DNA from: Bacillota bacterium | Lineage (GTDB): Bacteria; Sysuimicrobiota; Sysuimicrobiia; Sysuimicrobiales; Segetimicrobiaceae | Direction: 5' to 3' | NCBI GenBank assembly: GCA_021324975.1 | Contig: JAJPIA010000041.1 | Span: 1-63,889, forward strand | Length of the DNA: 63,889 nt | In this document: one piece after another, positions 48,557 through 56,426 of the stretch | Numbering within the stretch: position 1 is the stretch's first letter | Layout: the number at the start of each line of letters is the position of its first letter | The notes under the pieces: generated by a model | What the model saw: the letters and a program-made list of their open reading frames with translations, nothing else | Told to the model about the DNA's origin: nothing | Databases searched by the model: none | Position numbers and translations under genes: made by a program

Positions 48557-49744
48557 ATGTCCACCAAACCCGGCGCGCGCGGCTTTACGACGCAAGCCAT
48601 TCACGGCGGCAGGGTGCCGGACGGGCACCGCGCGGTCGTCCCGCCGATCTATCAAACCGCCACGTTCCGCTACGAGACGGTGGAGGAAGGCGCGCGCCTC
48701 GGCGCGGAGACCGGGTCGGGGTACTTCTACACGCGCTGGGCCAACCCGACCACGGACGAGTTTCAGCAGAAGGTCGCGCTCCTCGAGCAGGCCGAGGCGG
48801 CGCTCGCGGTCTCCTCCGGCATGGCCGCGATTTCCACGGCGGTGCTGAGCCTGCTGCGCGCCGGCGACCATGCGATCGTGCCGAAGGCGGTCTACCAAGC
48901 GACGTTCGAGTTGTTCCACGGGGTGTTTCCGCGGTACGGCGTGGAGACGACGTTTCTGGACGATCCCGACCTCGACGCGTACGGCCACGCCATCCGGCCG
49001 GCGACAAAGCTGCTCTACATCGAAACGCCGAACAACCCATTGCTGGGCGTTACGGACATCGCCGGCGTCGTCGCGCTGGCGAAGCGTTGCGGCGCCTGGA
49101 CCGTCGCGGACAACACGTTCGCCACGCCGTACAATCAGCGCCCGCTGATGCTCGGGGTCGACCTGGTGTGCCACAGTGCGACGAAATACCTGGGCGGCCA
49201 CCACGATGTGACGGCCGGCGTCATCGTCGGTCCCCGCGATCTGATCCGGCGCTGCGTCCGCACCATGCGTATCCTGGGCGGCGTGCTCGACCCTTTTGCC
49301 GCCTATCTGCTGATCCGGGGACTCATGACGCTCGGGCTTCGGATGGAACGCCACAACGCGAACGCGTTTGCGCTGGCGCGATACCTGGCGGCGCATCCGG
49401 CCGTGGAGCGCGTGTACTATCCCGGCCTGGCGGAGCATCCGCGGCACGAGGTCGCCGCGCGGCAGATGACGGATGGGTACGGCGGGATGATGAGCATCGA
49501 GGTGCGCGGCGACGTCGCCGCGGGCGCGCGCTGCGTCGAAGCGCTGGGCGTGGCGAAGCTCGCCGTGAGCCTGGGGGGCGTGAGCACGCTGGTAACGCAC
49601 CCGGCGTCCACGACGAGCGTCAACATGCCCCGGGAGGCCCGCCTCGCCGCGGGCATCGCCGACGGGCTCATCCGCATCTCCGTGGGGATCGAGGACATCG
49701 ACGACCTGATCGCCGACTTCGATCAGGCCCTGGCGGCCGTCTAG
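48557..49744 (+). CDS. Cys/Met-metabolism PLP enzyme (methionine gamma-lyase / cystathionine gamma-synthase type)
   Basis: A 395-residue fold-type I PLP enzyme. 'TQAIHGGRVPDGHRAVVPPIYQTATF' (two segments near 12-37), the YTRWANPTT segment, SSGMAAIS, ETPNNPLLGV, DNTFATPYNQRPL and the PLP Lys in HSATKYLGGHHDV (near 209) are typical, and the C-terminal 'SLGGVSTLVTHPASTT' is intact. Members make or break C-S bonds of homocysteine, cystathionine or methionine. The exact reaction is not visible; methionine gamma-lyase or O-acetylhomoserine enzymes are alternatives. Confidence 0.9.
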   Translation: MSTKPGARGFTTQAIHGGRVPDGHRAVVPPIYQTATFRYETVEEGARLGAETGSGYFYTRWANPTTDEFQQKVALLEQAEAALAVSSGMAAISTAVLSLLRAGDHAIVPKAVYQATFELFHGVFPRYGVETTFLDDPDLDAYGHAIRPATKLLYIETPNNPLLGVTDIAGVVALAKRCGAWTVADNTFATPYNQRPLMLGVDLVCHSATKYLGGHHDVTAGVIVGPRDLIRRCVRTMRILGGVLDPFAAYLLIRGLMTLGLRMERHNANAFALARYLAAHPAVERVYYPGLAEHPRHEVAARQMTDGYGGMMSIEVRGDVAAGARCVEALGVAKLAVSLGGVSTLVTHPASTTSVNMPREARLAAGIADGLIRISVGIEDIDDLIADFDQALAAV

Positions 49745-49745
49745 G

Positions 49746-50483
49746 CTACGCGTTCGTCCAGCGCTCGATGATCGGGGCGATCTCGCGCAGCGACGTCACC
49801 CGCACGGTCGGACGCACGCGGTCGGCGTAGCGCGGGTTGTCGGGGTTGGGCTCGACGTCGACCAGGATCGATCGCATGCCGACGCGATCGGCGCCGAGGA
49901 TGTCTGCGCCGAGCGTGTCACCGACCATGACCGCCTGTCCCGCTGGAAGGCCCCAGGCCTCGAGCACGTGCGTAAAGATGCCCTCGTGAGGCTTGGGGTG
50001 CCCGAATCCGGCCGAGCTCACGAGCGGGTCGAAGTAGCGCGCGATGTCGTGCGTCTGCGCGATCTCGACGACGAGTTGGTGGCTCGTAGCGTTGCTGATC
50101 ATCCCGAGGCGGAGATCCATGGCCACCAGCGCGTCCAGCGACTCGTGCACCCAGGGGTATAACCGGCTGATGCGGACCTCGGGCCGGAAGAACGCGGCGT
50201 CCGCCCGTGCCAGCGTGGCCGCGTCGGTGGGCAGGCCTGCCTCCGTGAAGGCCCGCGCAATGGCCCACGTCGCGTGATACTCCACCAGCTCGGCCTCGGC
50301 GCGGCGCCAACCCTCCAAGCGGATCTCGAGCAGGCGCACGCCGAGCGCCGCGCCGTCGGGGTAGCCGAGCGCTGACACCGCCCACGTCGCCAGCGCCGCG
50401 CACTTGGCATTTTCCAGCTCGAGGCCCGTGCGGCGAATGAGGGTGCTGCCGAGATCGAAGATGACGCCGCGCACGACTGCCAT
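49746..50483 (-). CDS. HAD-superfamily hydrolase
   Basis: A 245-residue HAD protein. Motif I reads VIFDLGSTLI, so the second Asp of the usual DxDxT is Gly. Motif II is MISNATS, motif III the Lys in GFGHPKPHEGIF, and motif IV MVGDTLGADILGA. The helical cap is at about 20-100. Phosphatases normally need the second Asp as acid/base, so this may act as a slow phosphatase, a dehalogenase-like enzyme or another HAD type. It converges on the PLP gene. Confidence 0.82.
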   Translation of the reverse strand: MAVVRGVIFDLGSTLIRRTGLELENAKCAALATWAVSALGYPDGAALGVRLLEIRLEGWRRAEAELVEYHATWAIARAFTEAGLPTDAATLARADAAFFRPEVRISRLYPWVHESLDALVAMDLRLGMISNATSHQLVVEIAQTHDIARYFDPLVSSAGFGHPKPHEGIFTHVLEAWGLPAGQAVMVGDTLGADILGADRVGMRSILVDVEPNPDNPRYADRVRPTVRVTSLREIAPIIERWTNA

Positions 50484-50543
50484 GCTGCGTCGCTACCACG
50501 CCGGAAGGGATTGCTCCTTCGTTCCCGAACAAGGCCGCGAGTC

Positions 50544-51677
50544 ATGTCCGCCCGCTCCGACGCCCCCCCTGGCGAGTCCAGCCCCCGCGGGCCCCGGCGT
50601 GTGCGCGTCGCCGTGCTGCTCGGCGGCCCGTCGCCTGAGCGCGAGGTGTCGTGGTGGAGCGGGACGCGCGTGATCGCCGCGCTGGATCCCCGCGAGTTCG
50701 ATGTCCTGCCCATCGAGATCACGACAGAGGGGCACTGGCTTCCGCGTCCGGACCTGCTCCGGCTGCCAGCCGCAAGCGGCGCATCCCCGGCGGCTCAGCC
50801 GGCCCCGGCGTCTGGGACGTCGCTCGTTCACGAGGCCCGGCAGATCGGCGACGTCGTCGGCGGCGGCGCGATCGACGTCGCCTTTATCGCGATGCACGGG
50901 CCGTACGGCGAGGACGGCACGATTCAAGGCATGCTGGAGCTCCTCGGCATTCCGTACACGGGGTCGGGCGTGCTCGCAAGCGCGCTCGCGATGGATAAGC
51001 TACGGAGCCGCCAGGTGCTCCAGGCGAACGGGATTCCCGTGCCGGCCTACCTGCCGGTGGAGCGGGACCGCTGGGCCGCCGACCGCGCCGCGATCGCCGC
51101 GCGTGTGGGGCGCGACCTCGGCTATCCGTGCGTCGTGAAGCCGAACGCGGTCGGGTCCAGCATCGGCGTGGCCATCGCCCGCGACGAGGCTGCGCTGGCC
51201 GCCGCCGTCGGCGACGCCCTCGGCTACGGCGAGCTCGTGTTGATCGAGGAGTACCTCCGCGGCACCGAGCTGACCTGCGCGATCATCGACGACCCGGCGA
51301 CCGGCGAGGCGCACGCGCTCCCGCTCATCGAGATCGTTCCGCACCGCGAGTTCTTCACGTATGAGGCCAAGTACGTGCCCGGGGCCTCCGACGAGCTCGT
51401 GCCGGCCCGCATTCCGGCGGCGGCCGCGGAGCGGGCTCAGGCGATCGCGCTCCGCGTGCATCGCGTGATCGGCTGCGAGGGATTTTCCCGCGTGGACATG
51501 TTTTTCGCCGCCGGCAACATCATTGTCCTGGAAGCGAATACGATCCCGGGGTTGAGCGAGGGAAGCCTGATCCCGCGCGCCGCCCGGGCCGCCGGCATCG
51601 AATTTCCCGATCTCCTCAGGCGCGTCATCGCGAGCGCCCGCCGCCGGGCATACACCCGCCGCACCCCCGGCAGGTAA
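50544..51677 (+). CDS. ddl: D-alanine--D-alanine ligase
   Basis: A 377-residue ATP-grasp ligase. Motifs: VAVLLGGPSPEREVS at the start, AFIAMHGPYGEDGTIQG, GIPYTGSGVLASALAMDK, PCVVKPNAVGSSIGV, the segment FFTYEAKYVPG and IVLEANTIPGLSEGSLIPRAA. It joins two D-Ala for the peptidoglycan stem. The Pro/Ala-rich insert near residues 85-95 is longer than usual. ATG 50544 follows AAGGCCGCGAG. It lies three bases before the DapF-like gene, suggesting joint transcription of cell-wall precursor genes. Confidence 0.94.
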   Translation: MSARSDAPPGESSPRGPRRVRVAVLLGGPSPEREVSWWSGTRVIAALDPREFDVLPIEITTEGHWLPRPDLLRLPAASGASPAAQPAPASGTSLVHEARQIGDVVGGGAIDVAFIAMHGPYGEDGTIQGMLELLGIPYTGSGVLASALAMDKLRSRQVLQANGIPVPAYLPVERDRWAADRAAIAARVGRDLGYPCVVKPNAVGSSIGVAIARDEAALAAAVGDALGYGELVLIEEYLRGTELTCAIIDDPATGEAHALPLIEIVPHREFFTYEAKYVPGASDELVPARIPAAAAERAQAIALRVHRVIGCEGFSRVDMFFAAGNIIVLEANTIPGLSEGSLIPRAARAAGIEFPDLLRRVIASARRRAYTRRTPGR

Positions 51678-51679
51678 CG

Positions 51680-52561
51680 ATGCCTCCCCTCCGGCGGAAC
51701 GAGTACGTCAAGGGACACGGCCTCGGCAACGACTACCTGGTCGTGGATCCTCGCACGCTCGGCATCCGGCTAACCCCGCGTGCGATCCGGCTGATCTGCC
51801 ACCGCCATCTCGGGGTGGGGTCGGACGGCATCCTGGCGCTCGAGCGGAGCCGCCGCGCGGAATTCGGTCTGCGGATCTTCAATCCCGACGGCAGCGAGGC
51901 GGAGAAGAGCGGCAACGGCATCCGCATCTTCGCGAAGTGCCTGTGGGATCACGGGTACACGCGCCGGCAGGCGTTTCGCGTGGAGACCAAAGGGGGCGTG
52001 GTGCCCGTCGCGCTCGACGTGCGGCGCGGCCGTGTCGCGGCGATCACCGCCGGGATAGGCCGCGCGACGTTTCGCAGCCGCGAGGTGCCGGCCACCGGGC
52101 CCGATCGCGAGATCCTCGGCGAGCGGGTCACCGTCGATGGAGAGGCGGTGGAAGTCACCGCCGTTTCGGTCGGCAATCCACACTGCGTCGTGTTCGTGGA
52201 CGACCCGGGGTCGGTCGATCTGGCCCGCCTCGGGCCTGCGCTCGAGCACCATCGGATGTTCCCCCAACGCACGAACGTGCAGTTTGTCCGCGTGGACTCG
52301 CCGAGCCGGGTCACCATCCGCATCTGGGAGCGCGGGGCCGGCGAGACCATGGCATCCGGCACCAGTTCCAGTGCCGTAGCGGCGGCGTGCGTCCGCCACA
52401 ACTTCACCGGCCGACGTGTCGTCGTCCGGAGCCCCGGCGGTCTGCTCCGTGTCGAGGTCGCGTCCGACTATTCCATCCGCTTGACCGGCCCGGTGGAGGA
52501 GGTCTGCCGCGGCGCCCTCAGCCGCGACCTCCTCGCACGGCTTCGAGGAGGCGCTTCATGA
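51680..52561 (+). CDS. Diaminopimelate epimerase-like protein lacking both catalytic Cys
   Basis: A 293-residue DapF-fold protein ('VKGHGLGNDYLVVD', GVGSDGILAL, FNPDGSEAE, NPHCVVFVDD). Standard DapF has Cys in MCGNGIRC and in ACGTGACA. Here the first site is EKSGNGIRIF and the second MASGTSSSAVA, so both cysteines are Ser. The remaining substrate-binding residues look intact. Without thiol acid/base residues the usual two-base epimerisation should fail; it may catalyse another reaction or belong to a Ser-type subfamily. It sits between ddl and apgM and overlaps apgM by ATGA. Confidence 0.85.
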   Translation: MPPLRRNEYVKGHGLGNDYLVVDPRTLGIRLTPRAIRLICHRHLGVGSDGILALERSRRAEFGLRIFNPDGSEAEKSGNGIRIFAKCLWDHGYTRRQAFRVETKGGVVPVALDVRRGRVAAITAGIGRATFRSREVPATGPDREILGERVTVDGEAVEVTAVSVGNPHCVVFVDDPGSVDLARLGPALEHHRMFPQRTNVQFVRVDSPSRVTIRIWERGAGETMASGTSSSAVAAACVRHNFTGRRVVVRSPGGLLRVEVASDYSIRLTGPVEEVCRGALSRDLLARLRGGAS

Positions 52562-53838
52562 CCCACGTGCTCTACGTCGTGCTGGATGGGCTCGCGGACC
52601 AGCCGGTCCCGGCGCTCGGCAACCGCACCCCGCTCGAAGCCGCGGCCGTGCCGTTCCTCGGGGCCCTGACGCTCGAGGGACGCACGGGAGTCGTGCAGAC
52701 CGTCGGTCCGGGCATTGCGCCCGAATCCGACGTCGCGGTCACCGCGATCCTGGGCTACGATCCGTTCACGTACCATGCCGGCCGCGGGGTCTTCGAGGCC
52801 GTGGGATCCGGCATGGCGTTCCAGGACGGCGACCTCGCGCTGCGCGCCAACTTCGCGACCGGCGGTGAGGGCCGGGCCATCGTCGATCGTCGCGCGGGCC
52901 GGGACCTGGCGTCCGACGACGCGCGGGAGCTGGCGGAGGCAGTGACGCGGGACGTGCACCTCCGTTCGGCCCCGGCTGATCTCGAGGTGCGGGCCAGCGT
53001 GGCCCACCGCGCCGCGGTCGTCATCCGGCGCAGGGGTGGGCGCTTGTCCGCCAAGATCAGCAATACGGATCCCGCCTACGGGCGCGTCGGCGACGGCCTC
53101 GGCGTGGCCAACGTGACGGTCGGCACCGAAGTCGAGCAGTGCCGCCCGCTCGACGAGAGCGAGGAGGCCCGGACCGCCGCGCTCCTGGTCAACGAGTTCT
53201 CGGACCGCGCCCGCGAGGTGCTGGCGCACCATCCCGTCAACGCACGCCGCCGGCAGCGCGGCCGGCCTCCCGCGAACCTGCTGCTCGTGCGCGACGCCGG
53301 CGACCACCTGCCCAAGATGCCGCTCATCGCCGAGCGGTTCGGCATCGGCTTCGGATGCTTCGTCGAGATGCCGGTCGAGCGTGGCATCGCCCAGCTCACC
53401 GGAATGACGGTGATCGCCGTGCCGCCGAGCGGTGCGGACAAGGAGCGTGTCTACGCGGAGTGGGCCCGCACCGCCGCGCGGGAATATCCGTCGCACGGGG
53501 GGCTGTACATGCACCTCAAGGGTCCCGACGAGCCTGGGCACGACAAGGATTGCCGGACGAAGACGCAGGTGATCGAGACCATCGATCGCGCCTTCTTCGG
53601 GACGCTGCTCGGAGAAGTGCCGCTGGACGATGTGATGATCGTGGTCACCGCCGACCACGCGACGCCGTGCATTCTCGGACGCCACTCGGACGATCCGGTG
53701 CCGCTGCTCGTCGCCGGGCACGGCGTCGCCTCCGACGGAAGCCGGGTGTTCAATGAAGCCGCCTGCGCGCGGGGAAGCCTGGGGACACTCCGGGGCACGG
53801 ATGTCATGCCGCTCGTGGCACGATTGGCCCGCGGGTGA
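52558..53838 (+). CDS. apgM: 2,3-bisphosphoglycerate-independent phosphoglycerate mutase, archaeal type
   Basis: A 426-residue alkaline-phosphatase-superfamily mutase. 'YVVLDGLADQPVPALG' carries the first metal Asp, APESDVAVTAILGYDP carries the catalytic Ser (near residue 61), and late metal ligands are in KGPDEPGHDKD, VVTADHATPC and GRHSDDPVPLL. These define the ApgM group, distinct from bacterial GpmI. It interconverts 3- and 2-phosphoglycerate, one step before enolase. ATG 52558 overlaps the DapF-like stop. Confidence 0.93.
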   Translation: MTHVLYVVLDGLADQPVPALGNRTPLEAAAVPFLGALTLEGRTGVVQTVGPGIAPESDVAVTAILGYDPFTYHAGRGVFEAVGSGMAFQDGDLALRANFATGGEGRAIVDRRAGRDLASDDARELAEAVTRDVHLRSAPADLEVRASVAHRAAVVIRRRGGRLSAKISNTDPAYGRVGDGLGVANVTVGTEVEQCRPLDESEEARTAALLVNEFSDRAREVLAHHPVNARRRQRGRPPANLLLVRDAGDHLPKMPLIAERFGIGFGCFVEMPVERGIAQLTGMTVIAVPPSGADKERVYAEWARTAAREYPSHGGLYMHLKGPDEPGHDKDCRTKTQVIETIDRAFFGTLLGEVPLDDVMIVVTADHATPCILGRHSDDPVPLLVAGHGVASDGSRVFNEAACARGSLGTLRGTDVMPLVARLARG

Positions 53839-53885
53839 CCGGGCGCGCCGGCACACCGGCCCCTGCCGAAGTAATGCGATGATGG

Positions 53886-55271
53886 CTAGAGGCCGCGCTC
53901 CAGGAGCGCGACGCACTCCACGTGGTAGGTGTGAGGAAACAGGTCGATGGGCTGCACCGTCCGAACCGTGTAGCCGCCTGCGAGTAGCTCCTTGAGGTCG
54001 GGGGCCAGCGTCGTGGGATTGCACGAGACGTAGATGACCCGCGGAGCCTCGGTCTCGATCACCCGCCGCATCACGCGCCCGCCCGCGCCGCCGCGCGGTG
54101 GATCGAGCAGCACGAGGTCGGGCCGCCCCGTGCGCACGGCAAGCGCGGCGAGGACCTTGCGCACGTCGCCGCTCGTAAACTCGACATTGGCGAGGCCGTT
54201 GAGCGCCGCATTCTCCGCGGCCGCCTCGACGGCCGGCGCCGCGATCTCGACTCCGTAAACGCGAGCCGCCTGACGGGCGAGCGCCAGGGAAAACGTCCCC
54301 ACCCCGCAGTACAGGTCATAGACTGTCTCGCCACCGCCGAGCCGGGCAAATTCCCCGACGATGCGAACGAGCCGCTCCGCCTGCGCGGTGTTCGTCTGGA
54401 AGAACGTCTCCAGACCGATGCGAAAACGAAGTCCGTCGATCACGTCGACGATGTATGGCCGCCCGGCGATGACGGTGATGCTCGCAAACGATACACCGTC
54501 GGAGACCCCGGGGTTGACGGCGTGGAGCACGCCCGCAATCCGCGGCTCGCTGGCGATGAGGCGCTCCGCGAGCGCGCGCAACGCCGGCACCTCCGGCGCC
54601 GTCGTCACGATCGCGGCCATGATCTCCCCCGTGGCTGCCGCTTCCCTGATCACGAGTTGGCGCAGCAGCCCGGTCCGCTCGCGCGGGGCATACCGCGAGA
54701 GCTCCGACTCCGCGGCGAACGCGCGCACGGCGGACAAGATGCCGTTCGCCGCGTGGGACTGCAGGAGACATGACTCGATGGGCGTGATGCGGTCGAAGGC
54801 GCCGCGGCGGTGGAGTCCGAGCACGCCGCTGGGGTGGAACGTAAACTCCATCTTGTTGCGGTAGCGCCACGGGTCCGCCATGGTGATGATCGGTCGCACG
54901 GGCACGTCCGTGGCGCCTGCGAGGTGCGTCAGGCTCTCCCGCACGATCGACTCCTTGGCCGCGACCTGTGCTTCGTAGACAACGTGCTGCCAGACACAGC
55001 CGCCGCATGGGCCGAAGTGCGGGCAGGGCGGCGGCGTGCGGTGCGGGGAGGGCGCCTCGACGGCAACGAGGTCGGCTTCCGCGTACCCGCGTTTGACCCG
55101 CCATGGGCGCGCGCGCACGCGGTCGCCGGGCGTGGTGCCGGGCACAAAGACGACGAACCCGTCGGCCCGTCCGACGCCCCGCCCGCCGTACGCGAGGCGG
55201 TCGATGTCGAGGGTCACGTCTTGGCCTTTCTGCACCGGCGGCTGTCGCTTCCGGTCGGTCGCGGTCGTCAT
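53886..55271 (-). CDS. TRAM-domain RNA uracil-5-methyltransferase (RumA/TrmA family)
   Basis: A 461-residue enzyme. The TRAM domain occupies residues 14-72 (DIDRLAYGGRGVGRADG). A four-Cys iron-sulfur motif CPHFGPCGGCVWQH plus a later Cys follows, then the methyltransferase with VYDLYCGVGTFSLALA, LLDPPRGG and the catalytic SCNPTTLA Cys near residue 415. It makes m5U in rRNA or tRNA. ATG 55271 was chosen because the upstream continuation is not conserved-looking. RlmD-, RlmCD- or TrmA-type specificity cannot be told apart. Confidence 0.9.
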   Translation of the reverse strand: MTTATDRKRQPPVQKGQDVTLDIDRLAYGGRGVGRADGFVVFVPGTTPGDRVRARPWRVKRGYAEADLVAVEAPSPHRTPPPCPHFGPCGGCVWQHVVYEAQVAAKESIVRESLTHLAGATDVPVRPIITMADPWRYRNKMEFTFHPSGVLGLHRRGAFDRITPIESCLLQSHAANGILSAVRAFAAESELSRYAPRERTGLLRQLVIREAAATGEIMAAIVTTAPEVPALRALAERLIASEPRIAGVLHAVNPGVSDGVSFASITVIAGRPYIVDVIDGLRFRIGLETFFQTNTAQAERLVRIVGEFARLGGGETVYDLYCGVGTFSLALARQAARVYGVEIAAPAVEAAAENAALNGLANVEFTSGDVRKVLAALAVRTGRPDLVLLDPPRGGAGGRVMRRVIETEAPRVIYVSCNPTTLAPDLKELLAGGYTVRTVQPIDLFPHTYHVECVALLERGL

Positions 55272-55389
55272 CACGAGGCTATGATAGCACGGGACGCTGC
55301 GGGCGCCGGTTCGCGGGTGCGCGGCAGGACCGCGGCCCGCCCGCTCACGAAGCCGTACCCCGGCCGCACGCATCGCCGGCCGGGTGGGC

Positions 55390-55872
55390 ATGAGCCGCAG
55401 GTTGACGCCGCAATCGATCGCCGAAGCGGCCCGCGACGCGATGTGGGCGCGGGATCGCGCCAGCCAGGCGCTGGGCATGGAAGTGCTCGAGGTCGGGCCG
55501 GGCCGCGCCGTGCTCCGTATGCCGGTGCGACCCGACATGTGCAACGGGCACCTCGTCTGCCACGGCGGGTTGATCTTCTCCCTCGCCGATTCCGCGTTCG
55601 CGTTTGCCTGCAACTCGCACAACCGCGTCACGGTCGCGAACAATTGCCTCATCACGTTTATCGCCCCGGCCCGTGAGGGCGACGTCCTGACCGCCTCGGC
55701 CGCAGAGCGGCATCGTGGCGCGCGGTCCGGCACGTGCGACGTCACGGTCACGGACCAAGCGGGCAGGGTGATCGCGCTGTTCCGCGGGCACTCCACGCAG
55801 GTCAGAGGCGAGCTGGTGCCGGGGCTCGCAGGCGATGCCCCCGCGTCGCCGGACCACGGCGGCTCTCCTTAG
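55390..55872 (+). CDS. PaaI-like acyl-CoA thioesterase
   Basis: A 160-residue hotdog-fold protein. 'MWARDRASQALGMEVLEVGPG' opens it, and the catalytic region CNGHLVCHGGLIFSLADSAFAFACN contains the Asp/His pair of PaaI (phenylacetyl/hydroxyphenylacetyl-CoA thioesterase). The C-terminal 15 residues are Pro/Ala-rich. ATG 55390 is preferred over GTG 55384. It is divergent from the uracil methyltransferase. No other phenylacetate gene is present, so a general acyl-CoA clearing role is possible. Confidence 0.88.
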   Translation: MSRRLTPQSIAEAARDAMWARDRASQALGMEVLEVGPGRAVLRMPVRPDMCNGHLVCHGGLIFSLADSAFAFACNSHNRVTVANNCLITFIAPAREGDVLTASAAERHRGARSGTCDVTVTDQAGRVIALFRGHSTQVRGELVPGLAGDAPASPDHGGSP

Positions 55873-56165
55873 CTCCACACGCTCTCCTCCTCACCATGAG
55901 CCCTGTGCCCTCTTGGGCGATCTGCGCCCGCGACGTCGTCACACCCGCTTGCGCCTACTGTTCCCGCTCCTCGAGGAAGCACTGGTAGCGCGCGGACGCT
56001 GCGCGTACGGACCGGACGTGGTCACTGTGCCACTGCAGCGTGAGTCCATGATGGCCCCCAGAGCGGACCAGGCAACACGTGTCCATTCGGAGCACGGTGA
56101 GACCAAAGAGCGAGGTGGTGCATGATGCCGTATGGACCATCCGCGTTCCGATCCAGGGCAGCTCC

Positions 56166-56387
56166 CTACCCCGGCTCTGCCGCCGACACAGGGTAGTCTT
56201 CGCTGCGAAGGATGTCTTTCATCTGCTCGACACCGATGCGAGATTCATCATATGTCACCCGCACCCGCTTGGCCGGGATATCAACCTTGACGGCTTGAAC
56301 CCCTGGCACGGACCCGAGAGCATTCTTGATAGTGCGTTCACAGTGCTCACAGGAAATATCGGGAACCGTCATGATCGTCGTTGCCAT
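56166..56387 (-). CDS. copZ: Copper chaperone, HMA domain (CopZ-like)
   Basis: A 73-residue heavy-metal-associated domain. The metal motif reads DISCEHCERTI, with Cys-x-x-Cys, and 'VPGVQAVKVDIPAKRVRVTYDE' continues the ferredoxin-like fold. It should carry Cu(I) to the ATPase. ATG 56387 follows AAAGGAGGCTGCGGTGCA. It is 39 bases downstream of copA, in the operon csoR-copA-copZ. Confidence 0.9.
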   Translation of the reverse strand: MATTIMTVPDISCEHCERTIKNALGSVPGVQAVKVDIPAKRVRVTYDESRIGVEQMKDILRSEDYPVSAAEPG

Positions 56388-56426
56388 TGCACCGCAGCCT
56401 CCTTTGGCTGCCATCGTCTCCTCGCC

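Noticed and set aside
55955-56140. 61-codon minus-strand frame between the PaaI gene and copZ
   Set aside because: Short, no recognisable motif, start lacks a ribosome-binding site. The whole stretch 55873-56165 appears non-coding; I see nothing definite in it.
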